Origin: Dyadobacter sp. CY345
GTDB lineage: Bacteria; Bacteroidota; Bacteroidia; Cytophagales; Spirosomataceae
DNA length: 64,000 nt
Assembly (NCBI RefSeq): GCF_021502725.1
Contig: NZ_JAKFFS010000007.1
Coordinates: forward strand, 62,001-126,000
Direction: 5' to 3'
The notes beneath the pieces were generated by a model. The model was not told the origin of the DNA and made no database searches. It saw only the letters and a list, made by a program, of their open reading frames with translations. The position numbers were made by a program, and so were the translations under genes. Below are positions 18,716 to 27,468 of this stretch, piece after piece. The first letter of the stretch is position 1; every line of letters begins with the position of its first letter.

Positions 18716-19008
18716 AACCTTCGCCTCAAAATTATTTAAGCTAAATTTTGCGTTAACATTTGATAGATTAAATTTTATATTTGAATCATCTATACTCCAA
18801 TTATTAACGATTTAAATATTTCTGAATCAGGGTTTTACTACATGGTAATTCATATAAACAAATATTCACTTGCGGATACTTACAAATAATCAGGAAACGC
18901 AGGTGCCGGGTTTTTTACATGATATGAACCAAAGCTTCTTCAAAATCGTAAAACCAGTATGAAAAAAGCCTATTTTTACGGCTTCTTGTTTCAATAGACC
19001 TTTAATTT
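18716..19008. other. AT-rich leader region before gnd
   Basis: No ORF is credible. TATATTTG at 18776-18783 fits the TAnnTTTG box and could start a long leader for gnd. AAAAAGCC-TATTTTTAC-GGCTTCTT at about 18963-18990 forms a small hairpin 20 bases before the gnd ATG. Confidence 0.3.
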
Positions 19009-20421
19009 ATGTCAAATAACCTCTTCGATTTTGGAATGATTGGGTTGGGAGTAATGGGTAGAAACCTATTGCTTAACACCGCCGATCATGGTTTTTCTGT
19101 TATTGGCTTTGATAAGGACCCAGCCAAAACGGTAGCTCTTGAGGCCGCTGCAACAGAAGGAACTACTGTGAAAGGAGTTCCGGATCTTGCACAGATGGTG
19201 CAGCAATTACAGCGTCCACGGAAATTGATGATGCTTGTACCAGCCGGAAAACCGGTTGACGATGTGATCGAGTCACTTCTGCCTTTGGTTGAAAAAGGAG
19301 ACGTGATTATTGATGGTGGAAATTCTCATTATACTGATACTTTACGCCGCGTTAAATATCTTCGCGACAAAGAAATTCACTTCATGGGCGTTGGTGTTTC
19401 TGGTGGCGAGCAAGGCGCACGTACCGGCCCAAGTATTATGCCCGGCGGAGATTTAGAGGCCTATGCGCATGTGAAACCTTTATTGGAAGCTATTGCAGCA
19501 AAAGTCAACGGCGAACCTTGTGTTGCCTATCTTGGAAAAGAAGGAGCAGGCCATTACGTGAAAATGGTGCATAATGGTATCGAATATGCGATCATGCAGT
19601 TGATCAGCGAATCGTATACTTTGCTGAAACACGCCGGCCTGAATAACGACCAGCTTCACGAAACCTTCAAAGCCTGGAATGAAGGCGTGTTACAATCTTT
19701 TCTTGTTGAAATCACTGCTGACATTTTCCTTCAAGACGACGACAAGACCTCAGCGCGCCTGCTGGATGTAATTTCTGACAAAGCTGGTTCAAAAGGAACC
19801 GGAAAATGGACTTCCCAAGATTCAATGGAATTGCCTGTCGCGGTTTCAGTTATTGACAGCGCGGTTGCGATGCGTACCGTTTCAGGATATAAAGAAGAAA
19901 GAATCCAGGCAGCTGCATTATATAATGAAGCTGGCGCACCGATCAACGTTTCGACTGACGAATGGATCAAACAGGTTCATGATGCACTATATTTTGGTAC
20001 GATATTGAGTTACGCCCAGGGTCTTGCCATGCTTTTCCAGGCGTCGAAAGAGCTGGCAATGGATATTCCGTTACCGGATGCTGTAAGTGTGTGGCGCGGC
20101 GGATGTATTATCCGTTCGACCTTATTGGCAACTTTCACACACGCATATAAAAATACACCTGGTTTGTCAAACATTCTGCTTGATTCGGGTGTTGCGGAAA
20201 TCATAAAATCTGTTGAAAGCAATACACGGGCGGTGGCTGCGCAGGCTGCTTTGAGCGGAATTCCTGCTGCGGCTTTGATGTCGTCACTGGCTTATTTCGA
20301 TGCCTACCGCAGCGAGCGTATGGCAACAAATCTGATTCAGGCGCAGCGTGATTATTTTGGTGCCCACACGTACCAGCGTATCGATATTCCGGGAACTTTC
20401 CATACCGAGTGGAATCATTAA
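19009..20421 (+). CDS. gnd: 6-phosphogluconate dehydrogenase, decarboxylating
   Basis: Oxidises 6-phosphogluconate to ribulose 5-phosphate with NADP+, releasing CO2. The 470 residues match the long enterobacterial-type family. Visible are the dinucleotide fold GMIGLGVMGRNLLLN (about 9-23), the substrate-binding GVGVSGGEQGARTGPSIMPGG (about 127-147), the catalytic Lys in GAGHYVKMVHNGIEYAIMQ (about 181-199), and the C-terminal domain with FGAHTYQRID. It is the first gene of an operon; zwf starts 15 bases after its stop. Gene order gnd-zwf-pgl supplies all three oxidative pentose-phosphate steps. Confidence 0.98.
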   Translation: MSNNLFDFGMIGLGVMGRNLLLNTADHGFSVIGFDKDPAKTVALEAAATEGTTVKGVPDLAQMVQQLQRPRKLMMLVPAGKPVDDVIESLLPLVEKGDVIIDGGNSHYTDTLRRVKYLRDKEIHFMGVGVSGGEQGARTGPSIMPGGDLEAYAHVKPLLEAIAAKVNGEPCVAYLGKEGAGHYVKMVHNGIEYAIMQLISESYTLLKHAGLNNDQLHETFKAWNEGVLQSFLVEITADIFLQDDDKTSARLLDVISDKAGSKGTGKWTSQDSMELPVAVSVIDSAVAMRTVSGYKEERIQAAALYNEAGAPINVSTDEWIKQVHDALYFGTILSYAQGLAMLFQASKELAMDIPLPDAVSVWRGGCIIRSTLLATFTHAYKNTPGLSNILLDSGVAEIIKSVESNTRAVAAQAALSGIPAAALMSSLAYFDAYRSERMATNLIQAQRDYFGAHTYQRIDIPGTFHTEWNH

Positions 20422-20436
20422 TAGCGTGTAACTTTT

Positions 20437-21939
20437 ATGAAAACAAATAAAAGACCGCCTGCTTCCATACTTTTTATTTTTGGAGGTAGCGGTGACTTAA
20501 ATTACAGAAAATTAACGCCGGCACTTTACAATCTTTTTTTGGATGAGTGGATGCCGGATAAATTTGCAATCGCCGGCATAGGCAGAAGCTCATATAGCAA
20601 CGAGGAATATCATGGTCATTTATTGGACGGGATAACCAAGTTTTCCCGTCGTAAAGGGGAACAGAACGGGCATTGGAAAGATTTTGCCAAGCATGTTTCA
20701 TATCTTCAAATGGATGGAGACGATGCTTCAGCTTATCATAAGATTACCGATCTGGTTAAGGAAAAAGAAGCGGAATGGGGACAACACCCAAACGTGATTT
20801 TTTATTTGGCCGTGGCTCCGCAGCTTGTTCCTTCAATTGCTACGAAACTTGGTGCGCTGAATCTTTGCAGTGATGTGCATTGCACCAGAATTGTAGTTGA
20901 AAAACCTTTTGGTCATGATCTGAAAAGCGCGCACGAATTAAATGCTTTGCTTTCGAGTATGTTCAAAGAGGAACAAATCTTCCGTATCGATCATTACCTT
21001 GGTAAGGAGACCGTTCAGAACATCCTTGCATTGCGCTTCGCGAATGCACTGTTTGAGCCAATCTGGAATCGTAATTATATTGATCATATCCAGATCACCG
21101 CTGCTGAAAGTGTTGGTTTGGAAGGTCGCGGAGGCTATTTTGAGAATTCCGGTGCCTTGCGTGATATGGTTCAAAACCATATTTTGCAGATACTTTGTAT
21201 GGTTGCGATGGAAGCACCTGTTTCCTTTGATGCCAACGAAATTAGAAATAAGAAGGTAGATGTATTAAATGCCATTCGCCGGATTACGCCTGATAAAGTA
21301 AGTGAGCATGCCGTTCGGGGACAATATTCAAGAGGCTGGAAAAAAGGCGAAGAAGTGGTTGGATATCGTGAGGAAAAGGGAGTAAATCCTGAATCTGCGA
21401 TTGATACTTTCGCTGCCGCAAAATTTTATATAGACAACTGGCGCTGGCAAGGTGTTCCTATTTACGTCCGTACAGGGAAATATCTGAACCAAAAGGCAAC
21501 GCATATTACGTTGCAATTTAAATCTGCGCCGCATAACGCTTTCCCGGACGAATCTACCGATACCTGGCATTCTAATAAGCTTACGATCAGCATTCAACCG
21601 GAAATGGATATCAGTATTCGTTTTCAGGTAAAACGTCCTGGGCAAACGATGACTCTGGATCCTGTGGATATGACTTTCAGTTATGACACCGAAGCAGACC
21701 ATGCACCGGAAGCTTACGAAACTTTGCTGTTGGATGCAATGGAAGGTGATCCAACGTTATTTATGCGGGGAGATCAGGTCGAGGCTGCATGGAAGGTGAT
21801 TATGCCAATCTTAGAACATTGGGAAAGTCACAAGCCAGCTGATTTTCCGAACTATACGCCTGATTCCTGGGGGCCGGAAGCAGCAGATAAGCTGATTGCA
21901 CAGGAAGGGCATACGTGGATTAATGTACCATCAGCATAA
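20437..21939 (+). CDS. zwf: Glucose-6-phosphate 1-dehydrogenase
   Basis: First enzyme of the oxidative pentose-phosphate pathway, forming 6-phosphoglucono-lactone and NADPH. The 500-residue protein has the nucleotide-binding FIFGGSGDLNYRKLTPALYNLF (about 13-34), VVEKPFGHDL (about 154-163), and the active-site RIDHYLGKETVQN (about 182-194, with the catalytic His-Asp pair region). The C-terminal domain contains GVPIYVRTGKYL. It follows gnd by 15 bases and precedes pgl by 10 bases, so translation is likely coupled. An unrelated open frame for a longer pgl would overlap its end; I do not use it. Confidence 0.98.
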   Translation: MKTNKRPPASILFIFGGSGDLNYRKLTPALYNLFLDEWMPDKFAIAGIGRSSYSNEEYHGHLLDGITKFSRRKGEQNGHWKDFAKHVSYLQMDGDDASAYHKITDLVKEKEAEWGQHPNVIFYLAVAPQLVPSIATKLGALNLCSDVHCTRIVVEKPFGHDLKSAHELNALLSSMFKEEQIFRIDHYLGKETVQNILALRFANALFEPIWNRNYIDHIQITAAESVGLEGRGGYFENSGALRDMVQNHILQILCMVAMEAPVSFDANEIRNKKVDVLNAIRRITPDKVSEHAVRGQYSRGWKKGEEVVGYREEKGVNPESAIDTFAAAKFYIDNWRWQGVPIYVRTGKYLNQKATHITLQFKSAPHNAFPDESTDTWHSNKLTISIQPEMDISIRFQVKRPGQTMTLDPVDMTFSYDTEADHAPEAYETLLLDAMEGDPTLFMRGDQVEAAWKVIMPILEHWESHKPADFPNYTPDSWGPEAADKLIAQEGHTWINVPSA

Positions 21940-21949
21940 AACGAAAATT

Positions 21950-22678
21950 ATGTCTCAACTTCATATTGCAGAAGACGCAGAACAGGTTAGCGCAGAATTG
22001 GCAGCCTGGCTTGGTTATTATATTCCGGAAGTTTTAAAAAAGAAAGACAGGTTCACTTTTGTTCTTTCCGGTGGAAATACACCTAAGCAGTTGTATAAAT
22101 TACTGGCTGCGTCGCCGTTCAGCGAAAGTATTCCGTGGGAACAAGTCCATTTTTTCTGGGGTGATGAAAGAGCGGTTCCGTTTGAAGATTCTCGTAACAA
22201 TGCAAAAATGGCCTACGACGAATTACTGGATAAAGTTGATATTAAAGCTGAGAATATTCACGTCATGCGTACGGACATGAGTGCCCAGGAATCAGCTGCT
22301 GAATATGAAAAAATATTGAAGGAGTATTTTGAAGGTGAGGAAACTACCTTTGATTTTGTCTTGCTGGGTATGGGCGATGATGGGCACACTTTGTCTTTAT
22401 TTCCGGGAACGCCAGTAATTCATGAAAAAGATGCGTGGGTAACTTCCTTCTTTTTACATTCGCAGGATATGTTCCGCATTACGTTGACCGCACCCGTGGT
22501 TAATCATGCAGCATGTATTGCTTTTCTAGCAGTGGGTGCTGGCAAAGCAGAAGTTTTAAAACATGTTCTTGAAGGACAATTCGCGCCGGATACTTATCCT
22601 TCGCAGGTAATCAAACCTATAAAAGGAGAACTTCACTGGTTTATTGACGAAGCTGCTGCAAGCGGGTTGACTGCATAA
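21950..22678 (+). CDS. pgl: 6-phosphogluconolactonase (DevB/SOL type)
   Basis: Hydrolyses 6-phosphogluconolactone, the zwf product. I start it at ATG 21950, which gives 242 residues and begins MSQLHIAEDAEQVS. An upstream in-frame start would overlap zwf by 44 bases and add a tail not expected in the family. Signatures: VLSGGNTPKQLYKLL (about 43-57), FFWGDERAVPFEDSRNNAKM (about 72-91), and the lactonase block LLGMGDDGHTLSLFPGT (about 139-155) with the catalytic His. It is third in the gnd-zwf-pgl operon and is followed by a terminator. Confidence 0.96.
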   Translation: MSQLHIAEDAEQVSAELAAWLGYYIPEVLKKKDRFTFVLSGGNTPKQLYKLLAASPFSESIPWEQVHFFWGDERAVPFEDSRNNAKMAYDELLDKVDIKAENIHVMRTDMSAQESAAEYEKILKEYFEGEETTFDFVLLGMGDDGHTLSLFPGTPVIHEKDAWVTSFFLHSQDMFRITLTAPVVNHAACIAFLAVGAGKAEVLKHVLEGQFAPDTYPSQVIKPIKGELHWFIDEAAASGLTA

Positions 22679-22700
22679 AAGTTTCAGTAAAATATATTAT

Positions 22701-22736
22701 AAGGGGTAGTATCGATTCGATATTGCCCCTTTTTAC
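22701..22736 (+). terminator. Intrinsic terminator of gnd-zwf-pgl
   Basis: AAGGGGTAGTATCG pairs with CGATATTGCCCCTT (14 bp including G-T pairs), followed by TTT. It ends the pentose-phosphate operon 22 bases past the pgl stop. Confidence 0.85.
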
Positions 22737-22818
22737 TTTTAAAAAGAACCTTTGAATTTGATACGTGCTCATCAAATTACCACTACATTTACGGCAACAT
22801 TAGTCAGCCAGGAAGAAC

Positions 22819-24159
22819 TTGAAAACGATATTAATTATTGACGACGAAGAAAAACTTCGTGCGCTTTTAGCAAGAATTTTAAAATCAGAAGGCTTTGAGG
22901 TGCTCGAAGCGGGAGACTGTAAATCGGGGTTAAAAAGTGTGGAACAAAATGACATCGATGTCGTTTTGTGTGATGTGAAATTGCCCGACGGAAGCGGTGT
23001 CGACATGGTTTCCAAAATAAAACTTAAAAAACCACAGCTTGAAGTTATCCTGCTCACCGCCTACGGAAATATAACAGACGGTGTACAGGCAATGAAAAAT
23101 GGCGCTTTTGATTATATTGTAAAAGGAGATGATAATGACAAGATAATTCCTTTGCTTCACCGCGCTATCGAAAAAGTACAATTACAAAAGCGGGTTAAGG
23201 AACTGGAAAAACGTGTCGATGATAAGTTTTCTTTTCAGGCAATTATTGGTAAATCTAGATCAATTCAGCAGGCCGTCGACCTTGCGCAAAAAGTAGCTCC
23301 AAATGATACGAATGTGCTTTTAACGGGAGAAACCGGGACCGGTAAGGAAGTTTTTGCACAGGGAATTCATCAGGCAAGCCAGCGAGCCGGGAAAAATTTT
23401 GTAGCATTGAATTGTAGTGCTTTTGGTAAAGATATTCTTGAAAGTGAGTTGTTTGGTTACAAGCAGGGAGCGTTTACAGGTGCAAATAAAGATAAAAAAG
23501 GGTTGATCGAAGAGGCGAATAATGGGACACTTTTCCTGGATGAAATAGGGGAGATGCCTCTTGAATTACAAGCAAAATTATTGCGTGTGCTGGAAACCAA
23601 TGAGTTTATCAAACTGGGTGATACCAGACCTTCCAAATCCAATTTTCGCCTTATAGCAGCTACGAATAGGGATTTGAAGGTTGAAAGTGAAGAAAAACGT
23701 TTTCGCTCCGATCTTTATTTTCGTTTAAATGTATTCCAAATTCAGCTTCCGGCTTTAAGAGAAAGGGTAAAGGATATTGAGCCGCTTCTTCAGTTTTTCG
23801 TGGCGCAGTTTTCCGCAAAAATGAATAAAAAAACGCTTACTTATTCAGACGAATTTCTCAAAAAACTGGAAACGTATAAATGGGTGGGGAATATTCGTGA
23901 GCTGAAAAACGTCGTTGAACGCGCCGTGATTTTAAGTGATGACCAGCTGGAAATTGATAGTCTGCCTTTTGAAATTCAGCAATCTGAACCAACGGCTAAA
24001 AATGGCCAGCTTTCTGCTTTTTCAATGGAAAGTATAGAAAAATTACATATTCAGAAAGTGCTGAATTATGCCAGAGGAAATAAAGCCGAAACCGCAAGAT
24101 TACTGGAAATCGGTATTGCTACACTTTACAGAAAACTGGAAGAGTACAATATCCATTAG
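22819..24159 (+). CDS. Sigma-54-dependent response regulator (NtrC family)
   Basis: A 446-residue activator. It has a receiver domain (Asp52 in VVLCDVKLPDGSG), a linker, an AAA+ domain with Walker A GETGTGKE (about 170-177), the sigma-54-contacting GAFTGA loop (about 217-222), Walker B TLFLDEIGEMP (about 234-244) and RLNVFQIQLPALRER, and a C-terminal Fis-type HTH (about 405-445). It should remodel RNA polymerase-sigma-54 at -24/-12 promoters when phosphorylated. The start is TTG at 22819, preceded by GGAAGAA; no ATG lies upstream in frame before the receiver. No kinase gene is adjacent, so the partner is unknown. Confidence 0.95.
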   Translation: MKTILIIDDEEKLRALLARILKSEGFEVLEAGDCKSGLKSVEQNDIDVVLCDVKLPDGSGVDMVSKIKLKKPQLEVILLTAYGNITDGVQAMKNGAFDYIVKGDDNDKIIPLLHRAIEKVQLQKRVKELEKRVDDKFSFQAIIGKSRSIQQAVDLAQKVAPNDTNVLLTGETGTGKEVFAQGIHQASQRAGKNFVALNCSAFGKDILESELFGYKQGAFTGANKDKKGLIEEANNGTLFLDEIGEMPLELQAKLLRVLETNEFIKLGDTRPSKSNFRLIAATNRDLKVESEEKRFRSDLYFRLNVFQIQLPALRERVKDIEPLLQFFVAQFSAKMNKKTLTYSDEFLKKLETYKWVGNIRELKNVVERAVILSDDQLEIDSLPFEIQQSEPTAKNGQLSAFSMESIEKLHIQKVLNYARGNKAETARLLEIGIATLYRKLEEYNIH

Positions 24160-24190
24160 ATATCAGGAAATATTTTCAAGATAAAAGGAG

Positions 24191-24226
24191 GAGCGGACGC
24201 GGATCAATTAACCTGCGTCCGTTCAT
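24191..24226. terminator. Hairpin between convergent genes
   Basis: GAGCGGACGC pairs with GCGTCCGTTC across a loop of about 14 bases. There is no long T tract. It lies between the stops at 24159 and 24250 and probably ends transcription from one or both sides. Confidence 0.55.
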
Positions 24227-24249
24227 ATTTCATGGCTAATGGATTTGCG

Positions 24250-24930
24250 TTATTTTTTCATCAATTTGTAAAGCATATTGCCCGGCATTGTAATACGTGC
24301 GGTGCTGTCAATATCCATATTCAAAGAGCTGAAAATATCTTTCTCAACATTGAGCTCGCTTTTATCCTGAATTTTAATATTCGTCTGACCAAGTTTATTA
24401 TTTTCAGCGATTTTCAGCATGGCCTCCTTTTTGTAAACTGCGGTAACCTGGCCGATATCAGTACTATCCAGAAGCGTGTAACCTCCGCTGGCCTGTAATT
24501 TCAATTGAGTTGTTTTAAGCCCTTTGATTTTATAAGAAACGTCTGTTGAAATAACTTCCGTGAGATTAGTAACATCTATATGGACTGTCGGACCAAAATA
24601 AGGCACTTTGGTTTCGGTAAAATTATTTCGCTTCGGATATATCAAACTCACTTCAAGCGTATCACCATGCATTGCTGACTTGGCTTGTTTTGTGAATGTC
24701 GGGTGCATTTTGACATCGTTGGTTTTTCCTGACTGAATTTCTACGAAACCATTTAAATTTCCTTTCAAAACGATCACGCGAATCGGTTTTACCGTGGTAG
24801 AAATGTAGCCTGGTAACAGATCATCCGACTTCATTTTTTTATATTTTGCCTGTATTTCCAAATTACTCCCAAGCATTGCGATCAGTGTAATAAAGGCAAT
24901 GACGATAAGAAGTTTGTTGCTTGTTTTCAT
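24250..24930 (-). CDS. GIN-domain (DUF2807-like) secreted protein
   Basis: A 226-residue protein with an N-terminal hydrophobic segment (about 6-24, signal peptide or anchor) and a head-GIN-type beta-helix region. The latter is a run of short beta turns: VIVLKGNLNGFVEIQSG, then LKLQASGGYTLLDSTDIGQ and LGQTNIKIQDKSELNV. GIN domains occur in secreted or cell-surface Bacteroidota proteins of unknown function. It starts 10 bases after the GntR gene and is the last gene of the ABC operon. That suggests it responds to the same signal and perhaps concerns the envelope. The family is moderately certain; the role is open. Confidence 0.65.
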   Translation of the reverse strand: MKTSNKLLIVIAFITLIAMLGSNLEIQAKYKKMKSDDLLPGYISTTVKPIRVIVLKGNLNGFVEIQSGKTNDVKMHPTFTKQAKSAMHGDTLEVSLIYPKRNNFTETKVPYFGPTVHIDVTNLTEVISTDVSYKIKGLKTTQLKLQASGGYTLLDSTDIGQVTAVYKKEAMLKIAENNKLGQTNIKIQDKSELNVEKDIFSSLNMDIDSTARITMPGNMLYKLMKK

Positions 24931-24940
24931 GTCATTTTAA

Positions 24941-25321
24941 TTAAAATGTTGCAGGATAAGCCGTGTCAATAAAAGTTTTATATCGCTGTTGCAATTCTTC
25001 AATGCTGATATCGAGCATGTAAAGTGTCCTGAAAAATTCTGGAAGTTCACTTTCCAGAAATCTTTCTTTTCGGTATTCTCTGATTCTGTTGGTTGCTTCG
25101 GCATCCGTAAAATATCCCACACCACGCTTATTGAAAATGATGTTTTTGCCTTGCAGATATTCATAGGTGCGCATGACCGTATTTGGATTTACTTCCAGCG
25201 TTGCGGCCAGATCTCTCACCGAAGGAATTCTATCATCGGGCGGCCATTTACCAAGCAGCAGCTGTTCACAGATATAATCTGCGATCTGCAAATAGATTGA
25301 TTGTTTATCTTTAAATTCCAT
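24941..25321 (-). CDS. GntR-family regulator (YtrA/YhcF type)
   Basis: A 126-residue short GntR protein: a winged HTH (about 10-75) with IADYICEQLLLGKWPPDDRIPSVRDLAATLEVNPNTVMRTYEYL, and a short C-terminal dimerisation helix pair rather than an effector domain. That layout is typical of YtrA/YhcF regulators, which repress neighbouring ABC transporter operons and bind TACACT-like palindromes. A matching palindrome overlaps the start of this operon at 27059-27072. It lies 11 bases after the permease gene and 10 before the GIN gene, so it is autoregulated if the model is right. Confidence 0.92.
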   Translation of the reverse strand: MEFKDKQSIYLQIADYICEQLLLGKWPPDDRIPSVRDLAATLEVNPNTVMRTYEYLQGKNIIFNKRGVGYFTDAEATNRIREYRKERFLESELPEFFRTLYMLDISIEELQQRYKTFIDTAYPATF

Positions 25322-25332
25322 AATTCACCGGG

Positions 25333-26103
25333 TTAAATTTCCTTTTCTTTTAATCTTACGAATGCGATATACCAGAGCCCAAGGACGAAGAACACCAGAA
25401 ATATTTTTATTAATAGAAAAGTGGATTCGCTGTATTCAATTTGGAACATCGCGTTTCTTCCCACAATATTCCACTGCCCAAATGGCATTGCACTAATGGC
25501 AGGATCAGCGTCGGTGAGACTCCTTACGAACGTTCTGTTGATTAAAGAAAAGACAATAATAAAGGAAACCAGCACTGAAGCAGTTTTAATATAAGTTGCC
25601 TTTTTGAAATAAATCGAACCTAAAAAACATACGCCCTGTACCAGGTAATAGATGTAAACAAGCCGCGCGAGAAAATGTAGATTAAATTTTCTATTAAGTA
25701 TGTCCTTATTGTCTAACGCAAGAATTTCCATAAACCAAATATGCATAACAATAAACAGGGCGATAAGTACTGTTGCGAACGCAAGGTTTCCTGTCAGTGC
25801 TGCCAGAAATTTCTCCGTTTGTGAAGCTGGAATTAATATGGCGTTGATCCCTTTTGTTGAAGATGCATATTTGTCAAACACTAGACTGGCCGATAAGCTG
25901 GTACAAAATGTTATGAAGAAATAAGCTAGCGCATGTAAGAAAACCGGATCAAAACCTAATTTTGAATAATCAATCGTCGGACTCATCATAATCAGCATGA
26001 GACCAAAAATAACTGCAAGCGAAAGCAAGCTTCTTTTTCCATTTTCGGCAAAATCCAGTTTAAGCAGAAGCCAGTAGCGGTGAAAACTAAAAACCTGATT
26101 CAT
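25333..26103 (-). CDS. ABC transporter permease-like membrane protein
   Basis: A 256-residue integral membrane protein with about six hydrophobic segments (about 25-43, 53-75, 98-120, 143-165, 171-192, 227-248) and a cytoplasmic basic C-terminus. There is no recognisable conserved permease motif. It is the likely membrane partner of the ATPase encoded upstream at 26197-27036, as in other GntR-linked ABC-2-like systems. The substrate cannot be read from the sequence. A small ORF (26087-26200) bridges the two genes. Confidence 0.75.
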   Translation of the reverse strand: MNQVFSFHRYWLLLKLDFAENGKRSLLSLAVIFGLMLIMMSPTIDYSKLGFDPVFLHALAYFFITFCTSLSASLVFDKYASSTKGINAILIPASQTEKFLAALTGNLAFATVLIALFIVMHIWFMEILALDNKDILNRKFNLHFLARLVYIYYLVQGVCFLGSIYFKKATYIKTASVLVSFIIVFSLINRTFVRSLTDADPAISAMPFGQWNIVGRNAMFQIEYSESTFLLIKIFLVFFVLGLWYIAFVRLKEKEI

Positions 26104-26200
26104 ATAGATAAGTTTTAAGGTTTGACATTGGAGATGATTTGGGAAGAGATTTCAGGATCAGAAAACCTAAAATCAGCAGCAGTTGAATCAGCAGTTTCAT
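26087..26200 (-). CDS. Candidate 37-residue membrane peptide between ABC genes
   Basis: An ATG at 26200 overlaps the ATPase stop as ATGA and opens a 37-codon frame ending at 26087, which overlaps the permease start by 17 bases. The peptide has a strongly hydrophobic N-terminal half (MKLLIQLLLILGFLILK) followed by a polar tail. The stop-start overlap favours coupled translation, and the gap it fills is otherwise unexplained in a tight operon. It could also be chance; no homology is known to me. Confidence 0.4.
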   Translation of the reverse strand: MKLLIQLLLILGFLILKSLPKSSPMSNLKTYLYESGF

Positions 26201-27036
26201 GGTTTTTGAAAGATTTTCCTGATGCGTGCAGGATTGTTCATCACAGCATTGAACAAGCGTTCTAGGTCAACACGGCTGTCTTCCTGCTCCAGGTTTTCCA
26301 TTACAACGGTATATCCTTTTAGGGAAGGCTCTGAATACAAAATCCTGGTGTCGTCTTCGGCAGTAACCAACGTTGTAAAACGAAGTTTTTCACTGATCTC
26401 GTCAAGACTATGATGCACGAGAATTTTGCTGTCGTCCAGGATAATGATTGAATCAATAAGATTGTCCAGGTCCCGAACCTGGTGTGTGGATATCAGAATG
26501 ATGCGGTGAGGATCCAGGGCGGAAGAAACGACTTTTCTAAACTGGCTTTTCGAAGGAATATCAAGCCCGTTCGTCGGTTCATCCATGATCAGATGTTTGG
26601 TATTGGTCGCCAAACCGAAACTGATCAACACCTTTTTTTTCTGTCCATAAGAGAGGTCTGTGATTTTGTTTCCCTGGGGTATCTCAAATTCTCCCAGATA
26701 ATTACGGAACTGTACTTCATCAAACTTTGGATAAAAAGGCGCAAGCGTCTCAATGTACTTTTCAATGGTTACCGAGGGAAGATCGATTTCTTCGGGAATA
26801 AGAAAAAAATCCTGCAAAAACGAAGGTTGTCGTTTTTTTGGCTCCCAACCATCGATCTCGATTTTGCCGGCTGTCGGATATAAAAGTCCTGCTATGTTTC
26901 TTAGCAAACTGGATTTACCAGCCCCATTTTTGCCAAGCAGCCCGTATATATTTCCCGGATGAAGCTTAACTGACAAATTTTCAAACAGCAGCTTTTTAGA
27001 ACTGTATCCAAATGACACCGAGTCTACGTGAATCAT
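26197..27036 (-). CDS. ABC transporter ATP-binding protein
   Basis: I start at ATG 27036 (MIHVDSVSFGY), giving 279 residues. A GTG at 27072 would extend the frame but lies inside the operator palindrome. The protein has Walker A GLLGKNGAGKSSLLRN (about 35-50), a signature-like LSYGQKKKVLI (about 135-145), Walker B KHLIMDEPTNGLD (about 155-167) and the H-loop ISTHQVRDLD. It energises the membrane protein encoded downstream. It is the first gene of the operon ATPase, small ORF, permease, GntR regulator, GIN protein. Confidence 0.93.
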   Translation of the reverse strand: MIHVDSVSFGYSSKKLLFENLSVKLHPGNIYGLLGKNGAGKSSLLRNIAGLLYPTAGKIEIDGWEPKKRQPSFLQDFFLIPEEIDLPSVTIEKYIETLAPFYPKFDEVQFRNYLGEFEIPQGNKITDLSYGQKKKVLISFGLATNTKHLIMDEPTNGLDIPSKSQFRKVVSSALDPHRIILISTHQVRDLDNLIDSIIILDDSKILVHHSLDEISEKLRFTTLVTAEDDTRILYSEPSLKGYTVVMENLEQEDSRVDLERLFNAVMNNPARIRKIFQKP

Positions 27037-27058
27037 ATAGTACTTATTTAGTGTTCTA

Positions 27059-27082
27059 GTGTAATAGTACACATCAAATGTA
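27059..27082 (-). promoter_or_regulatory. GntR operator overlapping the operon's promoter
   Basis: GTGTA-ATAG-TACAC (27059-27072) is a perfect palindrome of the type bound by YtrA-class GntR proteins. Immediately upstream on the minus strand, TACATTTG (27082-27075) fits the TAnnTTTG -7 box. The predicted transcription start, about 27069, falls inside the palindrome, so a bound regulator would block initiation. Confidence 0.65.
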
Positions 27083-27121
27083 TGCGATTGATTTCAGAAT
27101 ATCTAGCATTTTTTGAAAAAA

Positions 27122-27153
27122 ATATAAAAAAAGAAGGCCTCTAAGCAGAGGCC
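27122..27153 (-). terminator. Orphan intrinsic terminator on the minus strand
   Basis: GGCCTCT-AAGC-AGAGGCC at 27136-27153 is followed on the minus strand by TTCTTTTTTT. It points toward the ABC operon promoter and has no annotated minus-strand gene upstream of it before 28230. A small RNA ending here is possible. Confidence 0.6.
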
Positions 27154-27460
27154 CCCTTTAAGGATAACTTGTTGCATTTTAATTTTAATGGATTATGTCA
27201 AGGATGATGCGGGTTATTTGATTTCAGTAAATAAGTTATTGAAGTATGAGTTCAAATTTGATCAGGTATCTGGCCAAAATCTGATCCATGTATCAAAGAA
27301 GCTACACGTCAATTAAAACGCTGTTAAACTATCCTTAAAATGAGGTTAAAAAGTATATTTGAAAAAAGTGTCAATTTATAGAAGCATTGAGTTTTCGAGT
27401 AACTAATTTTTCCAAACCCGATAATAAGACGGAACAATTATATTTCTGAATCTATTTATC

Positions 27461-27468
27461 TAAATTTG
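27461..27468 (+). promoter_or_regulatory. Putative -7 box (TAAATTTG) for the peroxiredoxin gene
   Basis: Matches TAnnTTTG exactly, 55 bases before the ATG at 27523. No clear -33 element. Confidence 0.4.

Noticed and set aside
27188..27316. 42-codon plus-strand frame between the ABC operon and the peroxiredoxin gene
   Set aside because: No promoter box, no hydrophobic or family signature, AT-rich codons; could be chance.
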